A stretch of DNA of 64,000 nucleotides from Paulownia fortunei. Its lineage: Eukaryota > Streptophyta > Magnoliopsida > Lamiales > Paulowniaceae. This document shows, piece by piece, positions 22,281-31,700 of this stretch. A model generated the notes under the pieces. It saw nothing but the letters and a program-made list of their open reading frames with translations. It did not search any database and was not told the origin of the DNA. Within the stretch, counting starts at the first letter, position 1. Every line of letters starts with the position of its first letter. The translations under genes and the position numbers were made by a program. The stretch covers positions 14,162,071 to 14,226,070 of the forward strand of contig CM033118.1 of assembly GCA_019321725.1 (NCBI GenBank). The letters are read 5' to 3'.

Positions 22281-24062
22281 TGATAAGTGCATATTTTGAT
22301 ATATTTTTGTATCAAATCCTTTATATTTTTCTTGTTTTATTCTGGGTAATATTAAAGTTTTATTAATTTTTTTTTGTTAGGAAATCAATGAACAAAAAGA
22401 TATCAAAAAGAACCAAATAAAATCAAAGTAGAAAACACGTTTCGTCAGCAAGTTGGGAGATAATATTTTATTGAATCAAAGAAGTATTATAATTAGAAGA
22501 AAATGACTATTTTTGCCTAAATCCATCATTTGTAGATCAAAATATATGCAAGAAATCAATTGAACTTTGCAAGTGATTGTTGGGCTTGCATTAAATTCAA
22601 AAGAAGCAAGTTTCCAGACTTAAGCAGTTTTTGTATTTTGGTCATAAATCTATGTTAAAAAGCCCTATAGACCTGATTCTTGCTTCATGTAAAGCTCAGC
22701 CCAATTCAGCCTTGATCATAGCAGAAAATTCATTTGAGTGTGTGCATTGGAAAAAATCTATCTATGCTGAGACATCTCTTTAAATTAAGCATAACTTTCT
22801 CCCTAGTAACTGAACTTAGGTGATTCAAGTTGCAAAATGAAGCTAACAGACAACTCTACAACTTTCCTATGTATCATGTTTCTAAATGTACCTGATTAGA
22901 TAGAGAAATATGTGTGACAATATTCGAATCTAAAAAGGACATGTGAATTTAGAGCACATTTGAAGTTAATTTAGAATGCATTTGGAGTGAATTTGGAGAT
23001 GTTAATTTAGGCACTCTTCTACTATAAATAGGGGCTCTTGGATGGTATCCAGGATACATAAAAAGCCTTAGAAGGGGAAAGAAAATTTCATTGTTGTCTT
23101 TCTTTAGGGTAAGTTTTCTAATAGTAATGTAAGTTTTCTAGTTGTAATAGAAATGTATTCTCTAGTTTTTCTTCTCTTTTTAGTGTTTTCTACTTTCATT
23201 ATGTCTTTTTAAATTTCATTTAAGTTAGGCGAAAGGGTGAACCTCTTGATAAGAAAGAGGAAAGGTTATAAATGTGCATAATATTCAGGTATGTTGTTTT
23301 ATTATTTTAATTTTTTATTGAAACACTCCTTGTTTAGTGGCAATTCTTGATTTATGTATCATCAATGGCACAACAAATACTCGGGTTCATTTAGCTTATT
23401 GTACAATTCTATCCCATCGACTGCCAATGTGAAACATTGATTTGTTATAGATAAAGGTGTGCATAAATACTTGATCCCATAAATATGTGTTGGTGTTAAA
23501 AAACTTTCTTGTTTTGTGGTGATTATTGATTTATCTATCTCCAATGGTATAGCAAATACTTGGGTTCATTTAGTTTATTATATGGTTCTACCCCACCGAC
23601 TACTAATGTGAAACATTAATTTGTTGTAGATAAATGTGTGCATAAATACTTGATTCTATAAATAAGTGTTGGTGTTACAAGATAATTTACAAACAGTAAG
23701 ACAATATCATGATTACCTTAATGCATGAGTTATTTGATAATATCTTCACATTAGAACCTTCATTATGTTTGGATTTTAATTATGGCATTTAAAAGAGGTA
23801 AACAGAATAAATAATCACTCCTCTATCCAAAATTCAAGAGCGGATCACTGATCTTCAATACTTTTATTACTTTGATTTCTTAGTTATAGTATAATTTTTT
23901 TATATTCTAAATCACATTCAGCCCATTTTTTAAAAAATATAAACATGAAAACTTCAAACAACTTCCCTATGGATCAACCTCGGATTTTCAAAAAATTTAT
24001 TACTTGACTCAACCTGTACTTGGGTTTGCAATCATAAAGTTTGCAATCTTAAAGTCTAAGCA
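22281..24062 (+). repeat. Athila-like 3' LTR, second copy
   Basis: It begins TGATAAGTGCATA and ends near TCTAAGCA. It shares with 3708-5452 the internal tandem duplication (here about 23325-23640) and the TATA box at 23023-23030. A small extra repeat, TTGCAATCATAAAG then TTGCAATCTTAAAG, lies near its right end. Confidence 0.85.
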
Positions 24063-24449
24063 ACAGACCATGCTTTCTTCACTTAAAAAATAGTAAGTAT
24101 GAATTAAGTTCACACTTTACTATAGGTTTTACTACATAAAATTAAGTATTTTATTTTTATAATTTTTATTATTTTTTATAAATTAAGTTCACACCCGATT
24201 TTAATACAAAGTTTACCATACCATTATAGTTATATCAAAATTAATTTAGTGTGTAAAGCCTAGGTGGCCAGCCGGAATTCCAAGATTACATATTTTATAT
24301 ATTGAAATTGATAATTATATCTTTAATTCTTTATTTTTGCTATTTATTCAATTTCAGTCCCTCTTATTTAGCCTTAATTAAATTAGTCCCTCATATTTTT
24401 ATTTTTAACTAAAATGGGCCAAACCATCTGAATTTCGTAAATATTTTTA

Positions 24450-26343
24450 ACATATATGCACATTTCATAAATCATTAAATGCATTATTCCATTTAATAAC
24501 TGTCATTCATAAATAATTCTTTAAGGCCCTTGAAGTGTGGTACCTAACTAATAGCGATAGTCCGTGATTTTCAAAACTTGTTCATAATGATTGGCCAATA
24601 AGAGAACTAATATAGGATTTCCATACTTGATCTTTCAATCTCAGGTATTAGCCGTATTCCATCTCATTCATTGTGGCTTTCCTATATTAGTTTTTCAACC
24701 TCAAGTATTTGCCACAATTGTTAGGTCCGTCGGTCTCTCCTGCGTCCCTTGTCTACCCGACCATCAATCAAGTACCATACTTCCTTTTCAAAAACCTCAT
24801 ATATTCTTAATAGTGTGATGCTTCATAAATCATAAATGCATCAAACATTACATCATTTGACAAGCAATAACAATCATATTAAAATATGAACAAACATTAT
24901 ATGATTCTTGTGGTACAGTAAATGAAAGTTTCAACTTACCTCAAGTCCACTTTGTGACAAGTGAAAAGACCAATCTCTTTAGAAGATAGGATATGTTAAA
25001 GGCCTCACATAATCAAATCATGTACTATTTAATATCTTTTTTATAAATCATTTAGTCTATTATAGTTAAAGTTCATATACACTTTTCAATCTTTTGTAAA
25101 TAATTCCATATCAATTACATAACCTTAAAAATAATGCATACTCCACATTTGACTACTAATTCAAGATAATAAATATTAGGGCAGCAATTAAATAACTAAT
25201 AATTCAAATACAATTATTAGGGCAACCCCTAAAATATGCACACAATTCAAATTAACATGACGTAAATTCAGTTCTATCTTAAATTGATTGTACCCTTCAA
25301 TTAAGCAAACTAATTGCTATTGTTTTCAATCATTCAAAAGAATTTCCAAACACAATAAAAGCATTATAAGATAATAGAAATAAGTAAATTAAGCATATTT
25401 CACAAGACTATCAATTTTGCTAAAAACTACCTTAACTAGCTTGGTTTTGGCTTCAAGTGTAACTTACGTAAGTTTTCAATTATACAAAAATATACTAAAA
25501 TATATAACCATCCAAGATACTACAAATGTATAATAAGAAACATTGAAAAAGAATATACCTTGATTAAGTTGGAATTAAGCTTCAAAATCAACGGTTTTCA
25601 AGTTTAAAAAGGGTGGAACTTGTTGTAGTTTGTGTTCTATGAATTCCTTTGGATTGAATTCAATTTTTGTGAGTATGAGAGTATATAAATTTGGGAGAAA
25701 CTTAGGAGAATAAGGGTTGGTCATTTTTGAGGTGTTTCCACAAGAAATATGGATGAAAATGATTTTTTTGACCTTTCAAAGAGAAGTAAGTGGAGGGTGA
25801 TGATTGGTTGTATCATGCTTGGTGTCTTCTCATGCCAAAAGCCACATTCATGGACTAAGAAGATGACAAAAATTGATGCTTTGGTATTATAATCAAGTGC
25901 AATGCGGTTTAAAATGATTTCATGCAACCTAGTCAATCAACCAATCAAATTGCAACATTTTGCATACTTTTAGTTCTTATCCAAATGTAACATATTTAAA
26001 GCAAATATTTAGGCAAATAATCACTTTAGAATGTAACAAGTATGGAGCAATATGAATAATTCATTTTATGGTCATTCAACACATCAATCTTCCTTAACCG
26101 ATATACCAAGTATTTCACTGCAAAAAGGCACTTAAGGAATATGTAAAATCAAGAAACAAAAGTTTGATCTCATATTTCATGTACTAATGTATGTTAAAGC
26201 ATAACTAGAGCATATAATAACAATTATTCAAGTTCATGCAATCATGCTATTTGTATGACATAGTTCAATAATACACATTGATTAGATCCATATTCATGCA
26301 AGATGCTTATTATTGGCTATGTAGGAGAGAATTGAGCATTATA
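24450..26343 (-). repeat. Tekay-like solo LTR (minus strand), left end deleted
   Basis: It matches 6578-8079 and, in the segment from about 25865 to 26270, the LTR piece at 11784-12498. On the minus strand it begins TATAATGCTCAATTC at 26343, a one-base change from the TGTAATGCCC start. No pol sequence follows; instead GTTAC at 26344-26348 repeats the site duplication seen left of the first copy. It is therefore a solo LTR at the equivalent locus. Confidence 0.8.
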
Positions 26344-26348
26344 GTTAC
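26344..26348 (+). repeat. Target-site duplication GTTAC (right)
   Basis: GTTAC directly follows the solo Tekay-like LTR and equals the bases 6183-6187 before the sister LTR. Confidence 0.55.
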
Positions 26349-26611
26349 TTTACCTCATGTACTCTCAATTGTCTCACTTTATCCCCTCGAACTCTTATTC
26401 TTTCTCACGTCACCCCTTTATACTCTCATTGTCACACTTTATCTTCTTTACTCTAAGAAAACTAACCTAATTACCATTACTTATTATTTATAATAAAATT
26501 ATTTTAAAACGCTATAAAATAATTAGACTTATATTTATATTCTAATATTTTTTTAACTTAATTATTCAGCACTTCATATTGAATTCATTTGAAATTTTAT
26601 TGTACTTAAAT
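26349..26611. other. AT-rich intergenic DNA
   Basis: It starts with a pyrimidine-rich stretch (repeats of CTTTAT-CC and ACTCTCA-like words) and becomes very AT-rich. Nothing coding is seen. This would be the ancestral right flank of the Tekay-like insertion. Confidence 0.5.
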
Positions 26612-27215
26612 TGTAATGGCTATTTTTTTATTGGCATAGTTCCTAATAAATTTCTATATCATAATGATATTTTTTATTAGCGAATATATTTTATTTATAA
26701 ATTTTCTACTTATCATAAAATAAAAAAATCTATATAACATATTTCTAAAAGATAATTTCTTAAATATGTAAAATATTAGAACAAATTTCTCATTATTAAT
26801 GGAATTATCAAACTTTTATAAAAACACTATTAAATTTAAAAAAATGATATTTTTAGATTTAATTTAATACTATTAAATAAGTTGTAAATAGTAAAATTAT
26901 CATAATTTAATCGATACTATGTTCAATTTATAAATAATCAATCATTTTAGTATTTACTTTTATTACTATTACTTGATTATAATGACTATTTTTGAATTTA
27001 ATATAGTTTTTATGAACTTATGATAATTTCATTAATAATAAAAATAAATTACTAACATTTTATGTATTTAATAAAATATTATTTAGAAACATTGTATATA
27101 TTTTTTAGATTTATAATGAGTAGAAAATTTATAAGTTTATTAGCTAATAAAAAATATCCAACTATATAGTATTTTAATAGGAACTATGTTAAATTAAAAA
27201 ATAACTATGAGTATA
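26612..27215. mobile_element. AT-rich foldback element / MITE-like long inverted repeat
   Basis: The left arm (about 26612-26855) and right arm (about 26981-27215) are imperfect inverted repeats of some 240 bp around a loop of about 125 bp. Matching words include CATAGTTCCTAATAA against the inverse of TTAATAGGAACTATG, and TATAAATTTTCTACT against the inverse of AGTAGAAAATTTATA. Long arms with no coding capacity suggest a non-autonomous DNA transposon or foldback element. I could not fix the outermost ends or a target-site duplication. Confidence 0.65.
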
Positions 27216-27305
27216 AATAAAAAGAGTATAATGAGTATATTGAACTATTTATAAGTTCAATATGATTGCTAAAACTCATATTTATACTCATATACCTGAT
27301 CTCTT

Positions 27306-27420
27306 TTTATTAATTGATTATCTAACACAAAATATTAATAAAACTATAATATTAACAAGAATAAAGCAAGAACAGTATAAAGGATTTGATACAAAAATAT
27401 GTTAAAATATGCACTTATCA
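27306..27420 (-). repeat. Athila-like LTR fragment (first ~115 bp)
   Basis: Read on the minus strand from 27420 it starts TGATAAGTGCATATTTTAAC and continues in the family for about 115 bp before breaking off in the AT-rich DNA. Only the extreme 5' end of the LTR survives. Confidence 0.78.
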
Positions 27421-27710
27421 AATTCCTCCACACTTAACTCTTGCTTGTCCTTGAGTAAGCCTAAAACAAACCTAAACTAATCCACTTTTGTAGAAAATCA
27501 TGATTGTATTTAGCATATGCAACAAGTTTTTAAACCCCAACATGGCCCATAGAGGACGATTTATAGTCTTGTGAGGGTTTCCAACAGTGATATCCAAAAA
27601 CACCTATGATAACTAACTTCCAACCATTATTCTCAGAAAGCAACGAAATAATATGAAAAATAAAATTAAACAAGTGTTGAATCTAACCATAGTGATGATT
27701 AAAGCGAGAA
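27421..27710 (-). other. Athila-like internal 3' end with polypurine tract
   Basis: Minus-strand sequence next to the LTR fragment reads GTTAAGTGTGGAGGAATT, the polypurine tract. It continues with the same roughly 290-bp interior seen at 3414-3707 and 21989-22280, for example GGTTAGATTCAACACTTG. Together with 27306-27420 it is the truncated 3' end of an Athila-like copy. Confidence 0.75.
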
Positions 27711-27984
27711 CATAAGAACTGCCTATTTTGACATACTTGTCTCCACACTGAATAACATAACTATTTGTATAAAAAGATTTGAGTATAATTATTAATAAAA
27801 TATATTAACCAAAGAACAATATCAAAGTCCAAACAACACCCATCATCAATCAAACCACATTATTCAACCTTAATTTTAATCATTGAAGTTGGAAGAACAT
27901 CTACGACTAAAAAAAATTAATAATTCACAAACTTTTGTTAAAAAGTTAACAAACTTATCATGTTATGCAAAAAAAAGGGTACAT
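27711..27984. other. Unassigned AT-rich DNA
   Basis: No reading frame, repeat or motif that I can assign. Confidence 0.4.
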
Positions 27985-28330
27985 CTCTACTTGCATCGTA
28001 TGTGCAAGTCTTGATAGGATAATTGATATCCTCTCTCAAAAAGCCCTTGACTTGGAATATTTTTAAGATCACAGCCACAGAGGCATCTCCATGATCGCTA
28101 TCCTATGCACAACTATGTCTCATAGCCATATGTGATCTAGGGAGTTCATCTAATTCTAATAAAGAGAACTTAAGATGAAGATTGTCAATAATAAATGTTA
28201 ATATAAAAAGAATTATCTTTATAAGAGTATAAAGATGGTTAATCCAAATGGCTCGTAAGGCACTTATCTAACTATCTCCCATTTACCCTAAAGATAATTG
28301 CCTTTATATTAAGATTTATCTTCTCAAGAT
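27985..28330 (-). repeat. Copia LTR fragment (family of the 43.4-53.4 kb element)
   Basis: The stretch with AGCCCTTGACTTGG, then CACAGAGGCATCTCCATGATC, parallels 56385-56640 (AAAGCCTTTAACTC, CACAGAGGTATATTCCATGATC) and the inverse of the LTRs at 43397 and 50828. It is diverged and truncated at both ends. Confidence 0.65.
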
Positions 28331-28479
28331 GCCCTTCAAATATTGTCTTCAAGGTACTTATTAGAAAATAAAGTTGAAACAACACAATATATATACTATT
28401 AGTTGAAATCATTAAGGATAAATTTCACAGGCTGAGAGTCAAATTCATTTTGTATTTTTGACCATGGTCCCTGTTGGAC
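28331..28479. other. Unassigned sequence before the second LOG relic
   Basis: On the minus strand this follows the LOG-like fragment and could include a decayed C-terminus or downstream sequence (LTPGSC-like residues), but no motif is clear. Confidence 0.35.
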
Positions 28480-28735
28480 CAATCTACACGAGCCAGGTGT
28501 TAGAGAAGAAATGAGAATTTATCTCATAGACAGTGAAATAAAACTTTTTTTTATAGCATGATCTACAAAAGATAGCAAACCATCAAAGAAACCATTAACA
28601 ATAAGAATACCTATAGGTTTCTAGTGAATGTTGAGCTGTGCCCGAGATACAACTTGGAATAATTCATTCAGTGTACCAAAACTACCAGGTAGAATAATGA
28701 ATGCGTTTGCACTGTTTAACATTTTAGGCATTCTA
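28480..28735 (-). pseudogene. LOG-like pseudogene, second relic (central and C-terminal part)
   Basis: Minus-strand reading gives MPKMLNSANAFIILPG, SFGTLNELFQVVSRAQLNIH, KPIGILIVNGFFDGLL and SFVDHAIKKSFI. This is the LOG core after the ITGETVGEV segment. The active-site motif is better kept than in the relic at 19845 (LPGSFGTLNE against the consensus PGGxGTxxE). A TAG stop falls after NIH at the same codon as in the other relic, and another stop follows near SLSMR. The fragment extends further toward the C-terminus than the first relic but lacks everything before the MPKML residues, where the tandem array begins. Confidence 0.82.
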
Positions 28736-31700
28736 TCAATATGATGTAGAAAATTCATATCTTCCCAACAGCCTAATACATATTATGGGTGCTGAAAAAT
28801 TAAAGAGACATCTATTTTTTCCCTTTGAAATTTTCTGCACAAAATGCGACAATCTCCTAAATTGTTTTAGCTACTACTTCTTCCACATCAATAGGGGTAA
28901 GAAAATTTTTATCTTCTCACCAGACTAATAATCATTTTCGGTGATGAAACATTAGAGAAAAACCTATTTTTTTCTTTTTGAAATTTTTTGCAAAAAAACT
29001 AAATATCCCTTTAAAATTTTTGGCCAATGGTTCTGGTAAATCAATCGGGGGCAGAAAATTCACATCTTCTTAGCAGCCTAATAATCATTTTGGGTGCAAG
29101 AAAATGATTTAGAAAATTCTTTTTTACCTTTAAACTTTTATGTGCGAAACCTTGACTATCTCCTTAAATGTTTCGGCAACTAACTATTCCACATCAATAT
29201 GTGGCAAGAAATTTGTATATACGCAGCAGCGTAATACATTTTGTGGTTGCTGAAAATTTAAAGGAAAAATTATTTTTTCCCTTTGAAATTTTATGCACAA
29301 ATTGAGACCATCTCCTTCAAAGTTTCAACTACTTGTTCTTCCACATCAATAGGGGGGAAAAAATTTATATCTTCCCAACAACCAAATACATATTATGGGT
29401 ACTCAAAAATTCGCGAGAATTTTTTTTTTCCTTTTGAATTTTTCTTCACAAAACATGATAATCTCCTTCATTGTCTAGGCCAGCGGTTCTTCACCATCAA
29501 TAAGGGACAAAAAGTTCACATCATCTCTTCAGTCCAATATATATTTTGGGTTCAAGAAATTTAGAGAGAAAATAGTTTTTTACTTTAAACTTTTCTGTGC
29601 AAAACAATGACTACCTTGTTTAATGTTTCGGATACTATTTCTTCCACCTCAACAGTGGGCAGAAAATTTACATCCTCTTAGCATCCTAATACTTATTTTA
29701 GGTGCTGAAAAATTAGAGAGAAAATTATTTTGTCCCATTGAAATTTTCTATACAAAACCATAACCATCTCCTTCAAAGTTTCGCCTACTAGTTCTTTCAC
29801 ATCAATATGATGTAGAAAATTCATATCTTCCCAACAGCCTAATACATATTATGGGTGCTGAAAACTTAAAGAGACATCTATTTTTTCCCTTTGAAATTTT
29901 CTGCACAAAATGTGACAATCTCCTAAATTGTTTTAGCTACTACTTCTTCCACATCAATAGGGGTAAGAAAATTTTTATCTTCTCACCAGACTAATAATCA
30001 TTTTCGGTGATGAAACATTAGAGAAAAACCTATTTTTTTCTTTTTGAAATTTTTTGCAAAAAAACTAAATATCCCTTTAAAATTTTTGGCCAATGGTTCT
30101 GGTAAATCAATTGGGGGCAGAAAATTCACATCTTCTTAGCAGCCTAATAATCATTTTGGGTGCAAGAAAATGATTGAGAAAATTCTTTTTTACCTTTAAA
30201 CTTTTATGTGCGAAACCTTGACTATCTCCTTTAATGCTTCGGCAACTAACTATTCCACATCAATATGTGGCAAGAAATTTGTATATACGCAGCAGCGTAA
30301 TACATTTTGTGGTTGCTGAAAATTTAAAGGAAAAATTATTTTTTCCCTTTGAAATTTTATGCACAAATTGAGACTATCTCCTTCAAAGTTTCAACTACTT
30401 GTTCTTCCACATCAATAGGGGGCGAAAAATTTATATCTTCCAACAACCAAATACATATTATGGGTACTCAAAAATTCGCGAGAATTTTTTTTTTTCCTTT
30501 TGAATTTTTCTTCACAAAACATGATAATCTCCTTCATTGTCTAGGCCAGTGGTTCTTCACCATCAATAAGGGACAAAAAGTTCACATCATCTCTTCAGCC
30601 CAATATATATTTTGGGTTCAAGAAAATTAGAGAGAAAATAGTTTTTTACTTTAAACTTTTCTGTGCAAAACAATGACTACCTTGTTTAATGTTTCGGATA
30701 CTAGTTCATCCACCTCAACAGTGGGCAGAAAATTTACATCCTCTTAGCATCCTAATACTTATTTTAGGTGCTGAAAAATTAGAGAGAAAATTATTTTCTC
30801 CCATTGAAATTTTCTATACAAAACCATAACCATCTCCTTCAAAGTTTCGCCTATTAGTTCTTTCACATCAATATGATGTAGAAAATTCATATCTTCCCAA
30901 CAGCCTAATACGTATTATGGGCGCTGAAAACTTAAAGAGACATCTATTTTTTCCATTTGAAATTTTCTGCACAAAATGTGACAATCTCCTAAATTGTTTT
31001 AGCTACTACTTCTTCCACATCAATAGGGGTAAGAAAATTTTTATCTTCTCACCAGACTAATAATCATTTTCGGTGATGAAACATTAGAGAAAAACCTATT
31101 TTTTTCTTTTTGAAATTTTTTGCAAAAAAACTAAATATCCCTTTAAAATTTTTGGCCAATGGTTCTGGTAAATCAATTGGGGGCAGAAAATTCACATCTT
31201 CTTAGCAGCCTAATAATCATTTTGGGTGCAAGAAAATGATTGAGAAAATTCTTTTTTACCTTTAAACTTTTATGTGCGAAACCTTGATTATCTCCTTTAA
31301 TGTTTCGACAACTAACTATTCCACATCAATATGTGGCAAGAAATTTGTATATACGCAGTAGCGTAATACATTTTGTGGTTGCTGAAAATTTAAAAGAAAA
31401 ATTATTTTTTCCCTTTGAAATTTTATGCACAAATTGAGACCATCTCCTTCAAAGTTTCAACTACTTGTTCTTCCACATCAATAGGGGGCAAAAAAATTAT
31501 ATCTTCCCAACAACCAAATACATATTATGGGTACTCAAAAATTCGCGAGAATTTTTTTTTTCCTTTTGAATTTTTCTTCACAAAACATGATAATCTCCTT
31601 CATTGTCTAGGCCAGTGGTTCTTCACCATCAATAAGGGACAAAAAGTTCACATCATCTCTTCAGCCCAATATATATTTTGGGTTCAAGAAAATTAGAGAG

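Larger units (their letters stand above)
21163..26343 (+). repeat. Second copy of the 2.57-8.08 kb block (direct segmental duplication)
   Basis: The order is truncated Athila LTR, residual 3' interior, complete Athila LTR, the unique flank containing CCATGCTTTCTTCAC, and a Tekay-like LTR. This reproduces 2573-8079 in the same orientation with near-identical sequence by eye. Differences are indels: this copy lacks about 750 bp equivalent to 5830-6578 and keeps about 440 bp missing from the first copy's Tekay LTR. Confidence 0.88.
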
